This document shows, in pieces, positions 1 through 7,339 of a stretch of DNA of 7,870 bases. Numbering within the stretch: position 1 is the stretch's first letter; every line of letters begins with the position of its first letter. Source of the stretch: JBDIBB01 sp039812685 (GTDB taxonomy: Bacteria > Acidobacteriota > Vicinamibacteria > Vicinamibacterales > JAFNAJ01); assembly GCA_039812685.1 (NCBI GenBank), contig JBDIBB010000168.1, positions 1-7,870 of the forward strand, written 5' to 3'. The notes beneath the pieces were generated by a model. That model made no database searches. It had not been told where the DNA came from and worked only from the letters and a program-made list of their open reading frames with translations. Made by a program: the position numbers and the translations under genes.

Positions 1-1503
1 AGCCAGCACGACGGGGCTTGTCCGGCGCCTGACCAGGTCGCGCACGCCGAAGGCGGCCAGCATGCTGAGTCCCAGCATCACCAGCACGGCGAAGCGTGCC
101 GGCACGCGCAATCCGTCGAAGCCGGGCACGTGATGGTAGAGCAGTGCGTAGAGGCCCGGGCCGTTCAGCAGCTTCCCGCCGGCTCGCGGCTCCGGGCCGA
201 GCGAGAGCCAGAATCCGATCAGCGTCATGACGATGAAGAACGTGATGGGCGACCGCCAGCCGCGCCGCAGCCGCTCACGGACGCGGCTCGACGCGGCGAT
301 CAGCACCGCCGCGGCCGCGCCCATCGTCCAGAGGACGCGCGTGAGGCTGTTGATCTTGAGATCGATCGGTCCCAGTGACGTCCGCCCGCCGTGGCCCGTC
401 AGCAGGAGCAGGAGCGCGGCGGCGTAGACCAGCAGGACCGCGAGCGCGCCGCCGCCCACCAGGGCGGTCGCGCGACGGGCCGGCGATGGTGTGGTGCGCG
501 GGCTTGCCGCCGGTGGCCGGGTGCGGCGCCAGCCCATGATGACGGCCGTGATGGCCAGCAGCACCGGCACGAGGCCGGGGAACAGGTCGCCCTCGGCGCG
601 CGGCAGCGCGCGCATCCACCGGCCCCATGCGTGCACCTGCTCGTGGGCCGTGGCGTAGGCCAGCGCGTCGGCCGAGAACCACACCACCTCGCCCAGGCCG
701 CGGTGCTCGCCGGTCGCCTGGCGCAGCCAGACGTACGGGAGCAGGAACGGCACTGTGAGCGCGGCGGTCGCCAGGGCGGCACCTCCCACGCCGCGCCAGG
801 TGCGCCAGTCGAGCAACAGGCCGCGCGAGGCCATCTCCCACAGCACGTAGCCCGCCACCGCGGGCGCGAAGAACAGCAGGTAGTACCCGTTCGAGTGGTT
901 GTTGAGCACGAGCGCCGCGACGGCGCCCGCCAGCGCCGTCAGGCGTCGTGTCACGAAGTAGCGCCGCAGGGCGTAGAGCGCCAGCGGCATCCACTGAGTG
1001 CTGAGCACCTGCAGGTGCGGCATCTGCGCGTAGCGCCACGGCAGGAACGCGAAGATCAGGCCGGCGGCGAAGCCCGCGCGCCAATCGCCGGTGATCTCGC
1101 GCGCCAGCAGGAAGGCGCCGAGCCCTGACAGCGCGAAGCTGGAGAAGATCAGCAGGTTGTAGCAGAGGATGAGGTTCTTCGTGATCGCGTAGACCGGCAG
1201 CACCTGCAGCGTCTGCGCGAAGAGCGTCTCGGAGTAGGCGAGCGCGAGCGGCTGGGGGTGGAAGATGTTCGCGTCGTAGAAGCCGTGCAGCGCCGACAGG
1301 TCGCCGCCGAGCAGGCGGAGGAACCGCTCGCCGTTCCAGGCGAGAATCCAGCAGTTGAGCAGCGAGTCGCCCAGGTCCCAGGGGATGTCGCGTGTGAGGC
1401 CCGGCACCAGCGGCCAGGTCATGAGCACGGTGATCAGGGCGTACCACGCCAGGGCGCGCCAGGCCGTGCGGGGGGCGAGCGGCGCAAGCGACCTGGCGGT
1501 CAC
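1..1503 (-). CDS. Multi-pass membrane protein, GT-C glycosyltransferase-like (3' end cut by window edge)
   Basis: The frame stays open for 501 codons from a GTG at 1503 to base 1, so the C-terminus lies outside the window. The translation is strongly hydrophobic with about ten or more membrane segments, the first at about residues 18-36. A loop follows with an acidic WDLGDSLLN motif (residues 42-50), the position where GT-C transferases carry their catalytic acidic residues. Other family-like signatures are MPHLQVLSTQWMPLAL (161-176), EGDLFPGLVPVLLA (304-317) and PGFDGLRVPARFAVL (460-474). Such proteins usually move sugars from polyprenyl-phosphate donors to periplasmic acceptors, but the substrate cannot be told here. 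The GTG start is preferred because it leaves a short cytoplasmic tail before the first helix; no good Shine-Dalgarno is visible. An internal ATG at residue 28 would cut into the first helix. It lies 43 bases after the aminotransferase stop and is probably cotranscribed with it. Confidence 0.8.
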   Translation of the reverse strand, partial: MTARSLAPLAPRTAWRALAWYALITVLMTWPLVPGLTRDIPWDLGDSLLNCWILAWNGERFLRLLGGDLSALHGFYDANIFHPQPLALAYSETLFAQTLQVLPVYAITKNLILCYNLLIFSSFALSGLGAFLLAREITGDWRAGFAAGLIFAFLPWRYAQMPHLQVLSTQWMPLALYALRRYFVTRRLTALAGAVAALVLNNHSNGYYLLFFAPAVAGYVLWEMASRGLLLDWRTWRGVGGAALATAALTVPFLLPYVWLRQATGEHRGLGEVVWFSADALAYATAHEQVHAWGRWMRALPRAEGDLFPGLVPVLLAITAVIMGWRRTRPPAASPRTTPSPARRATALVGGGALAVLLVYAAALLLLLTGHGGRTSLGPIDLKINSLTRVLWTMGAAAAVLIAASSRVRERLRRGWRSPITFFIVMTLIGFWLSLGPEPRAGGKLLNGPGLYALLYHHVPGFDGLRVPARFAVLVMLGLSMLAAFGVRDLVRRRTSPVVLA

Positions 1504-1546
1504 GACCAGCGGTGGCGCACGGTCTGGCGTCGGGCGCTGCCGGACG

Positions 1547-2761
1547 TCAGGCGCCCAGGAACTCCGCGGTGAACGCGGCGATGTCGTCGTAGATGGCGTC
1601 GAGTTCGCGGGGCTCGGCGAGGAACACCACGCGGAAGCTGCCGTCGGCCGGATCGGCGCCGAAGCCCGAGCCGTAGACGACGAGCACGCCGCGGGCGCGA
1701 AGCAGGCCCAGCACGAAATCCTGATCGGTCTTGCCCTCGGGCAGCTTCACGCGCGGCATCGCGTAGAAGGCTGCCGTCGGCGCCACGCAGGTGATGCCGG
1801 GAATCGCGTTCAGCCGCCTGGTGGTCAGCTCGGCGCGTTCGCGCAGCGCGGCGCGCAGCGCGGGCAGGTGCGCGCGGTCGCCGTCGAGCGCGGCGGCCAC
1901 GGCGTATTGCATCGGCCCGGGGCTGCACAGGCGGCCATCGGCCAGCTTCTTGATGGCGGCCAGCACGGGGTCGAGCCGCGGCGTGCGCCCCACGTTCAGC
2001 CAGCCGGCGCGCCAGCCCGGCGCAAGGTAGGCCTTCGACAGCGACGAGAACGAGATGATCGGCGCGTCGGGATCCAGGCGCGCGATGGCCGGCACCTCGC
2101 CGTCGTAGGCCAGGTCGCCGTAGACCTCGTCGGCGAGGATCGGCAGCCCGTGGCGATCGGCAAGCTGCAGCATCGCGCGCCGCGTCGCCTCCGGGTAGAC
2201 GGCGCCGGTCGGGTTGTTCGGGTCGATCGTGACGATGGCGCGCGTGCGCGGGGTGATGACGCTCGCCATGTGATCGAGGTCGGGCTGCCAGCCGCGCGCC
2301 GGGTCGGTGCGGTAGTAGACCGCCCGCGCGCCGATCTTCGCCAGCACCGCCGTGTACAGCGGGTAGGTGGGCGTCGGCACCAGCACTTCGTCGCCGGCGT
2401 CGGCCAGCGCGCCGATCGTCAGCTCGATGCCCTCCGACGTGCCCGACGTGAGCAGGACGCGATCGGGATCGGTCGGCACGCCGCGTCTCACGAAGTCGCG
2501 CGCGACCGCCTCGCGCGCCTGCGGGATGCCGGGCGACGGCGTGTAGCCGTTGTGGCCCTCGCGCATCGCGCGCTCGACCACCGCCACCAGTTCCGGCGGC
2601 GTGCGGAAGCCGAAGGGGATCGGGTCGCCGATGTTGAGGTACCTGACCTTCCGGCCCGAGGCCTCAACCTTCTTCGCCTCCGCAACGATATTGCGGATCG
2701 CATACGTGAAGCCTGCGACGCGGCTGGCGACGGGGATGGCGGGCGTGGTCGGCGTGGACAT
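1547..2761 (-). CDS. Class I/II PLP-dependent aminotransferase, AlaA-like (probable glutamate-pyruvate aminotransferase)
   Basis: A 404-residue cytosolic fold-type I aminotransferase, a typical length for the family. All expected PLP-site residues are visible: SGTSEG (106-111) for the phosphate loop, Asn183 in NNPTG, Asp211 and Tyr214 in ADEVYG, Schiff-base Lys243 in SSLSKAYLAPGWR, Arg251 eight residues after it, and Arg377 in SFRVVF for the substrate carboxylate. The N-terminal block with LNIGDPIPFGF (42-52), GYTPSPG (72-78) and the later RLCSPGPMQYA (277-287) recall E. coli AlaA, which transfers an amino group between alanine or glutamate and 2-oxo acids. Substrate specificity is inferred; an aspartate or broad-range enzyme is possible. 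The frame is open further upstream to 3013, but that would overlap the divergent vWA gene. The ATG at 2761 begins the normal family N-terminus and sits just behind a TACAAT box, so translation may be leaderless. The membrane-protein gene follows on the same strand. Confidence 0.93.
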   Translation of the reverse strand: MSTPTTPAIPVASRVAGFTYAIRNIVAEAKKVEASGRKVRYLNIGDPIPFGFRTPPELVAVVERAMREGHNGYTPSPGIPQAREAVARDFVRRGVPTDPDRVLLTSGTSEGIELTIGALADAGDEVLVPTPTYPLYTAVLAKIGARAVYYRTDPARGWQPDLDHMASVITPRTRAIVTIDPNNPTGAVYPEATRRAMLQLADRHGLPILADEVYGDLAYDGEVPAIARLDPDAPIISFSSLSKAYLAPGWRAGWLNVGRTPRLDPVLAAIKKLADGRLCSPGPMQYAVAAALDGDRAHLPALRAALRERAELTTRRLNAIPGITCVAPTAAFYAMPRVKLPEGKTDQDFVLGLLRARGVLVVYGSGFGADPADGSFRVVFLAEPRELDAIYDDIAAFTAEFLGA

Positions 2762-2767
2762 GGCGGG

Positions 2768-2773
2768 ATTGTA
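2768..2773 (-). promoter_or_regulatory. Putative -10 box (TACAAT) of a leaderless promoter for the aminotransferase
   Basis: Read on the minus strand, TACAAT is followed by six bases (CCCGCC) and then the ATG at 2761. That spacing would place the transcription start at or within a base of the start codon. No Shine-Dalgarno precedes the ATG, which agrees with a leaderless message. I see no convincing -35 hexamer at 16-18 bases upstream. The call rests on the box and spacing only. Confidence 0.45.
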
Positions 2774-2964
2774 GCAAGCCGGCGATGCGTTGGGCTGCGC
2801 GTCGCGAGCCCCGGCTGGCTTCGGAGAGGCGCCGGACGTCACGCTGGTGTAGTTGCGCCAGGCAATTTCTACGCGATTGGCCTCCACGCCACGGACCGCG
2901 CGCGGCGGCGTCCGGACATGAAATAACACAAGTCGTTTCAACGCAGCGGTTTGCGGGATCTGGC

Positions 2965-2970
2965 AAGGAG
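2965..2970 (+). promoter_or_regulatory. Shine-Dalgarno site deciding the vWA gene start
   Basis: AAGGAG lies six bases before the ATG at 2977. It supports this start over an in-frame ATG 64 codons upstream (2785), whose product would have an arginine-rich N-terminus ahead of the signal peptide. Confidence 0.8.
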
Positions 2971-2976
2971 CTTGGT

Positions 2977-3927
2977 ATGAAGGACGGCGTGCACACGGGT
3001 CGGGCGGCGGCAACGGTCCTGATGCTGGTGTCGATGGCTGTCGCGGGCTCCACCCAGGGCCCCGTGCCAGCGCCGCCGGCGCCGATCTTCCGTGCCTCGG
3101 TCGATCTCGTGTCGGTGGCCGCCGTCGTCCGGGATCGGCGCGGCCAGGTGGTGCGCGACCTCGGACGCGAGGACTTCGAGGTGTTCGACAACGGCGTCCG
3201 CCGGCCGATCATCGAGTTCACGCCGAGCGACGACGGGCCGATCAGCCTGGCGCTGCTGGTCGACGTGAGCGGCAGCATGGTGATGACGCGGCACCTCGAG
3301 GCCGCGCGCGCGTGGGTGGGCATCCTGCTCGACCGGTTGCGCCCGGACATCGACGAGGTGGCCCTCTACACGTTCGACCGGGAGTTGCGGGAAGAGCGTG
3401 GCTTCGGCGGCGATCCCGGCGGCCTGCGCGCCACGCTGGCGGGGCTGCAGCCCTTCGGCGTCACCTCGCTGTACGACGCCGTGGGCGACACCGCGCGACG
3501 GCTCGCGGCGCGGACGCACCGCCGGCGCGCGATTCTCGTCGTCACCGACGGGTTCGACAACGCGAGCCGGCTGACGCCGGCGCAGGTGTCCGGGCTGGCG
3601 AGCGCGACCGACGTGCCGGTGTACGTCATGGCGGTGAAATCGGCAGTGGACCGGGTGATGACCCGTGGGGCCGAGGGCCCCGACGACGTCTCCGGCCAGA
3701 TGGCGAACCTCGCGGCGTGGACCGGCGGCGCGGCGTTCGTGGTGTCGACGCCGGCCGGTGCGAGCGTGGCGACGCAGCAGATGCTCGCCGACCTGCGTCA
3801 CCAGTACTTGCTGGCGTTCGAGGCGGCGGGACCGGTTGGCTGGCGTCCGCTCGACATCCGGCTGAAGCGGCGTGAGCTCACGGTGCGGGCGCGGAGCGGT
3901 TACTTCGTCACGCTCCCGCTCGGATAG
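2977..3927 (+). CDS. Secreted VWFA-related domain protein (acidobacterial type)
   Basis: A 316-residue protein with an N-terminal signal peptide (hydrophobic core about residues 10-24, AVAGSTQG near the likely cleavage site) followed by a proline-rich stretch. Residues 38-81 form the segment that precedes the A domain in the acidobacterial VWFA-related family, with FRASVDLVSVAAVVRDRRG and LGREDFEVFDNG. The von Willebrand A domain starts near residue 88. Its metal-ion adhesion site looks complete: DVSGS (96-100), Thr163 in GVTSLYDAV and Asp191 in VVTDG. The end, with HQYLLAFE (275-282) and VRARSGYF (303-310), is also family-typical. There are no cysteines and no C-terminal membrane anchor, so it is probably periplasmic or released. 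Metal-dependent ligand binding is known for A domains, but the partner of this family is not known to me. The OmpA lipoprotein gene follows after 59 bases on the same strand. Confidence 0.93.
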   Translation: MKDGVHTGRAAATVLMLVSMAVAGSTQGPVPAPPAPIFRASVDLVSVAAVVRDRRGQVVRDLGREDFEVFDNGVRRPIIEFTPSDDGPISLALLVDVSGSMVMTRHLEAARAWVGILLDRLRPDIDEVALYTFDRELREERGFGGDPGGLRATLAGLQPFGVTSLYDAVGDTARRLAARTHRRRAILVVTDGFDNASRLTPAQVSGLASATDVPVYVMAVKSAVDRVMTRGAEGPDDVSGQMANLAAWTGGAAFVVSTPAGASVATQQMLADLRHQYLLAFEAAGPVGWRPLDIRLKRRELTVRARSGYFVTLPLG

Positions 3928-3951
3928 TCACGACGGGGATTCGCGTGTGAA

Positions 3952-3968
3952 CCGGCCCGCTCGGCCGG
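3952..3968 (+). other. Small GC hairpin between vWA and OmpA genes
   Basis: CCGGCC (3952-3957) and GGCCGG (3963-3968) can pair around a five-base loop, eight bases before the OmpA gene's ribosome binding site. No T-run follows, so it does not look like an intrinsic terminator. In DNA this GC-rich, a 6-bp stem can occur by chance. Confidence 0.25.
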
Positions 3969-3975
3969 CTCGCGG

Positions 3976-3981
3976 AAGGAG
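3976..3981 (+). promoter_or_regulatory. Shine-Dalgarno site of the OmpA-family lipoprotein gene
   Basis: AAGGAG lies five bases before the ATG at 3987 and fixes the start that gives a complete lipoprotein signal peptide. Confidence 0.8.
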
Positions 3982-3986
3982 CAGAC

Positions 3987-4649
3987 ATGCGCAAGGGATT
4001 GACGGCGGTTGCCATCGTGGCGCTCGGCATGGGCGTCACGGGGTGCGCGACCAAGACGTACGTGAACAGGAACGTTGGAGAGGTGAACGACAAGGTGACC
4101 GCCCTGTCGCAGGACCTCGAGAAGACCCAGGAGAGCACGCGGGCCAACGCGCAGCGCATCGGTGAGGTGGACGCCAGGGCGGCGGCCGCCGGCGAACAGG
4201 CTGCCGCGGCGGGTCGGTCGGCCGTGCAGGCGTTGAACGCGGCCGGCGCCGCCGATCAGCGGCTCACCGAGTTCGACAAGGCCCAGAAGCGGCTCGTCTT
4301 CCAGGTGGTGCTCAGCGAGGACAAGGCACGATTCGCCAACGGGAAGGCCACGCTGGCCCAGGAGGCCAAGGCGGAGGTCGATCACCTCGTCAGCGAGCTC
4401 GCGGCCAACCCGCAGAACTACTACCTCGAAATCGAGGGCCACACCGATTCGCGGGGTTCTGCCGAGCTGAACGAGCGCCTCGGCCTGAGGCGTGCCGAGG
4501 CGGTCAAGCGCTACCTCTACGAGCAGCACCAGATCCCGCTGCACAAGATGAGCGTGATCAGCTTCGGCGAGACCAAGCCGGCCCATCCGAACGATACTCG
4601 CGCCAATCGCGCGCTGAACCGTCGCGTGGTCATCAGGGTGCTGACCTAG
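3987..4649 (+). CDS. OmpA-family peptidoglycan-binding lipoprotein with alanine-rich coiled-coil spacer
   Basis: A 220-residue protein in three parts. Residues 1-20 are a lipoprotein signal ending in the lipobox VTGC, so Cys20, the only cysteine, would be lipidated and anchor the protein in a membrane, most likely the outer one. Residues about 24-100 are polar and alanine-rich with no proline or aromatic core, consistent with a helical coiled-coil spacer. Residues about 104-220 form an OmpA C-terminal domain: EIEGHTDSRGSAELNERLGL is followed by RRA, with Asp154 and Arg169 at the 15-residue spacing of the diaminopimelate-binding pair in OmpA-type domains. The Pal-like layout suggests a tether between outer membrane and cell wall. 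It is shorter than full OmpA and lacks a beta-barrel. It may be cotranscribed with the vWA gene. Its TAG stop overlaps the stop of the convergent TonB receptor, leaving no terminator space. Confidence 0.93.
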   Translation: MRKGLTAVAIVALGMGVTGCATKTYVNRNVGEVNDKVTALSQDLEKTQESTRANAQRIGEVDARAAAAGEQAAAAGRSAVQALNAAGAADQRLTEFDKAQKRLVFQVVLSEDKARFANGKATLAQEAKAEVDHLVSELAANPQNYYLEIEGHTDSRGSAELNERLGLRRAEAVKRYLYEQHQIPLHKMSVISFGETKPAHPNDTRANRALNRRVVIRVLT

Positions 4650-7291
4650 AACCCCACCCGCATGCCGAGCTCGATGCGCCGCGGCGCGCGGGCGCTGGTC
4701 GGCTGGCCGAACAGCGGCGACGTGATCACGCCGCTGTACCCCATGTAGTTGACCGTGTTCAGCAGGTTCGACGCCGAGGCGTACACCTCGAAGGACACGA
4801 GCTTGCTGCGGTCGAACGGCCCCCCCCCACCGCCGCCGCGCCCGCCGCCGCCCATGTGCATGATCGTCGGCCCGCCGCCCGGGCCGCCAGGCCCCCCGGC
4901 GGTCTTCCGCGATCCGAAGCCGAAGCTGTAGCCGAGGCGCAGGTTCAGATCGACGTAGCCGTCGCCGCGGGCGCTGTTGCGGCCGACGCCGGCCGGCCGA
5001 TCGTTGAAGATGGTGTCGCCGTTGTCGTCGCGGCCGGTCGTCACGTTGTAGGGCGGGGCCGACTCGGCGCGCAGGTTGCCCCCCAGCCGCAGGCTGTTGA
5101 GCAGCCGCACGTTGAAGAACACGCCCAGGCGATGCCGTACGTCGTCGTTGGCGGGGCCCCATTCGTCGGGCCTGATGCTGTCGGCCGGCAGCGACAGCGC
5201 GCCGCTGCCATCGTCGCGCGAGACGGTGAGCGTGTAATTGCCCCCGACGAAGAAGCGCATGTTCGGGCCGGCCGTGTTGAAGCCGAGCACGAGCTGGTGG
5301 CTGCGCGATTCGCCGATCGACTGCACCTCGGTGACCGTCCCCACGCCGGGCTCGGGGCGCGTGCCGTCGGCGCGCGGCGCGTTCACGTTGCGGCCGCGCA
5401 ACAGGTGCACGCCGTCACGCAGCCGGTAGGTCGCATTCAGCCGGGTGCTCTGCGAGAACGCGTGCTCGACGCCGATCGAGGCCTGGCGCAGCGTCGGCAT
5501 GTCGAGCGAGGCGGCCATCTGCACGCGCCCGGAGGGCTGCACCTGCGACGAACCCGACAGCCAGGGGTCGGGGTAGCTCGGGTTGTAGACGACCACGTCC
5601 TGCACGCGCCGGCCGTTGACCTGCAGCGTCTCCTCGTAGACGCTGGCGTCCATCCAGTTGAAGAAGAGGCCCGCGCCGCCGCGGAACGTCGTCTTCCCGC
5701 TGCGGAACGGCGACCAGGCGAAGCCGCCGCGCGGGGCGAAGTTCCACACGCTGTCCACGTACTGCTGCACCTCGTGGCGCACGCCGAAGGACAGCGTCAG
5801 GTCCTTGCGGATCCGGAAGTCGTCCTGCGCGAACCAGGCGCCGCGCGCCAGCGCGTAGGTGACCAGCGGGTCGCCGATGCGCTGCGTGTAGGTGGTGGGG
5901 CGCAGCGCCTCGTAGTCGGCGAGGCTGGCGAAGGTGAAGGTGCCGCCGCCGTTGCGCAGGTCGTCGCTGGTGTAGTGGCCGCGCTCGAACAGGAGTCCGG
6001 CGCGCATCGTGTGACGGCCGGCGACGTAGTCGAGGTTCTGGCCGATCTCGAAGTCGAGCGACTCGCGACCGCCCTGCGCCTGCGCGCCGCCCGCGTTGAA
6101 GGCGCCCTGCACGCGGATCGCGCGCGCCAGCGAGTCGGGCGTCGTCACGTTGTCGCGCCAGACGAACTCGCCCCAGGCGTCGCTGAGCATGTTCCGGCCG
6201 AGCGGACCCTTCACGCGCGCCGCCCACCGCGTCTGATCGTTCGTGCGCGAGTAGGCGCGCTCCGGCAGGTCGAAGTCGCCGATGCCGAGCGCGTCGTTGT
6301 TCGCCCTGCGGCGATCGAACTCCATCCGCAGCGTCTGCGTGCGCGACAGGGCGTGGTCGACGCCCACGCGGACGCTGGTGCGGTCCGTGGGCCGGCGCAC
6401 CTGGTCCACGAAGGCGCCCTGCGGCGTCGTGGCGACGATGGGCCGCACGTCGAAGGCGTTGAAGCCGTCGACGGCGAACTCGATCGAGGTCCGGTCCTTC
6501 CAGAGCGGCCCGTTCAGCGAGAACGACCCGCGCTTCTGCTGCTCGTCGACGGGCCGTCGCGCAAACGCATTGCGGGCGTCCAGCGCATCGTCACGGAAGC
6601 CGAACCCGACCGACGTGCGCCACGCGTCCCTTCCGGGCTGCGTGGTGATGTCCACCGAGAAGTTGCTCGCCTCGTGGCTGTCGGCGGCGTAGGCGTTCTG
6701 GCGGAAGCGGATGTCGCGAATCTGGCTCTTGGGCGGCAGGCCGCTGTTGCGGAACCCGTTGACGCGGAACGTCGCGCCGGGACCGGCCATCTGCTGCAGC
6801 GCGGCCTCGAGTTCGTCGGGATCGTCGGGCAGCGAGTCGATCTGACTCTGGCTGAGCACCGTGCTGAAGCCGTTGCCGTTGGGATCGGTGGCCGCCTCGC
6901 GCGGGTCGCGCCTCACCTGGACTTCCTCGAGGAACTCGGCGATCTGGAGGACCACGTCGCGCCGCCAGCCGCCGCTGCCGCCGACGCGCTGGCCCTCGTA
7001 CCTCGCGGCATCGAAGCCGACCGACGACACCTCGATGGTGTAGTCGCCCTGCGGCACCTCGAGGCGGGCCTCGCCGCGATCGTCGGTGACGGTCTCGAAC
7101 GTCTGCCCACCGCTGGATGTCACCTTCAGCGTGGCGCCGACGATGATGGCGCTGGTCTGGTCCATGACGACCACGCGCACGGGTGCGGTTCGGACCGATG
7201 GCGCAGCGGCCGGTGGCGCCTGGGCCGCGGCCGGCGCGGCGGCTGCCAGCGCAGCCATCAACAGGAACGACGGAAGACGACGGAGCATCAT
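4646..7291 (-). CDS. TonB-dependent receptor, Oar-like, with N-terminal carboxypeptidase-regulatory-type domain
   Basis: An 881-residue outer-membrane receptor that would take up a ligand using TonB energy; the ligand is unknown. It has a signal peptide (1 to about 25, ending AAAQA). An Ig-like CarboxypepD_reg domain spans about residues 36-115, with VVVMDQTSAIIVGATLKV and the turn TDDRGEARLEVPQGDYTIEV. A plug domain begins near EEVQVRRDP (122-130) and includes RVNGFRNSGLPPKSQIRDIR (176-195), typical of acidobacterial receptors. A long beta-barrel ends in a strand with terminal phenylalanine (IELGMRVGF), as expected for BAM recognition. ATG 7291 is chosen because GAGGA sits five bases upstream; an in-frame ATG at 7321 lacks such a site and adds ten polar residues before the signal peptide. 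A glycine-rich insert (796-830) interrupts the last strands. The LolA-like gene lies 48 bases upstream on the same strand, probably in one operon. Confidence 0.94.
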   Translation of the reverse strand: MMLRRLPSFLLMAALAAAAPAAAQAPPAAAPSVRTAPVRVVVMDQTSAIIVGATLKVTSSGGQTFETVTDDRGEARLEVPQGDYTIEVSSVGFDAARYEGQRVGGSGGWRRDVVLQIAEFLEEVQVRRDPREAATDPNGNGFSTVLSQSQIDSLPDDPDELEAALQQMAGPGATFRVNGFRNSGLPPKSQIRDIRFRQNAYAADSHEASNFSVDITTQPGRDAWRTSVGFGFRDDALDARNAFARRPVDEQQKRGSFSLNGPLWKDRTSIEFAVDGFNAFDVRPIVATTPQGAFVDQVRRPTDRTSVRVGVDHALSRTQTLRMEFDRRRANNDALGIGDFDLPERAYSRTNDQTRWAARVKGPLGRNMLSDAWGEFVWRDNVTTPDSLARAIRVQGAFNAGGAQAQGGRESLDFEIGQNLDYVAGRHTMRAGLLFERGHYTSDDLRNGGGTFTFASLADYEALRPTTYTQRIGDPLVTYALARGAWFAQDDFRIRKDLTLSFGVRHEVQQYVDSVWNFAPRGGFAWSPFRSGKTTFRGGAGLFFNWMDASVYEETLQVNGRRVQDVVVYNPSYPDPWLSGSSQVQPSGRVQMAASLDMPTLRQASIGVEHAFSQSTRLNATYRLRDGVHLLRGRNVNAPRADGTRPEPGVGTVTEVQSIGESRSHQLVLGFNTAGPNMRFFVGGNYTLTVSRDDGSGALSLPADSIRPDEWGPANDDVRHRLGVFFNVRLLNSLRLGGNLRAESAPPYNVTTGRDDNGDTIFNDRPAGVGRNSARGDGYVDLNLRLGYSFGFGSRKTAGGPGGPGGGPTIMHMGGGGRGGGGGGPFDRSKLVSFEVYASASNLLNTVNYMGYSGVITSPLFGQPTSARAPRRIELGMRVGF
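4802..4906 (-). repeat. Glycine/proline-rich low-complexity insert in the TonB receptor, with G9 tract
   Basis: Encodes receptor residues 796-830: GGPGGPGGGP, then TIMHM, then GGGGRGGGGGG, then PFDRSK. In the coding direction it is almost pure G/C and contains nine consecutive G (plus-strand C9 at 4820-4828). It falls between predicted barrel strands (LRLGYSFGFGS before, LVSFEVYASASNLL after), so it is most likely a flexible loop. The frame remains open across it. Confidence 0.85.
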
Positions 7292-7296
7292 GACGG

Positions 7297-7301
7297 TCCT
7301 C
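7297..7301 (-). promoter_or_regulatory. Shine-Dalgarno site deciding the TonB receptor start
   Basis: GAGGA on the minus strand lies five bases before the ATG at 7291 and eight before a second adjacent ATG at 7288. Either start gives the same signal peptide within one residue, and both are better supported than the ATG at 7321. Confidence 0.65.
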
Positions 7302-7339
7302 GTGGACGGATGGTGGAGCATCGGCGGGCGGAGGCGCTG

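Larger units (their letters stand above)
2762..2976. other. Divergent intergenic region between aminotransferase and vWA gene
   Basis: This is the only sizeable non-coding stretch in the window and must hold promoters for both directions. On the minus side the TACAAT box is visible. On the plus side I found no clear -35/-10 pair. There is an AT-richer block at about 2918-2943 following an 8-base palindrome GTCCGGAC (2910-2917), which could be a control region but is too short to call an operator. No small gene with a ribosome binding site was seen. Confidence 0.5.

Noticed and set aside
275..1447. 390-codon minus-strand open frame inside the membrane-protein gene
   Set aside because: It is the shifted-frame shadow of the GT-C-like gene. 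Its product is Arg/Ala/Pro-rich and non-hydrophobic, whereas the frame starting at 1503 gives a coherent multi-helix membrane protein open to the window edge.
1355..2926. 523-codon plus-strand open frame antisense to the aminotransferase
   Set aside because: Low-complexity Arg/Ala/Gly/Val-rich translation with no recognisable motif, opposite an aminotransferase with every active-site residue intact. It is a composition shadow.
2762..3013. N-terminal extension of the aminotransferase to an ATG at 3013
   Set aside because: It would overlap the start of the divergent vWA gene, and the added residues do not resemble the family; the ATG at 2761 begins the normal N-terminus.
2938..3801. 287-codon minus-strand open frame antisense to the vWA gene
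   Set aside because: His/Arg-rich translation without motifs. The opposite strand carries a signal peptide, MIDAS residues and a good ribosome binding site.
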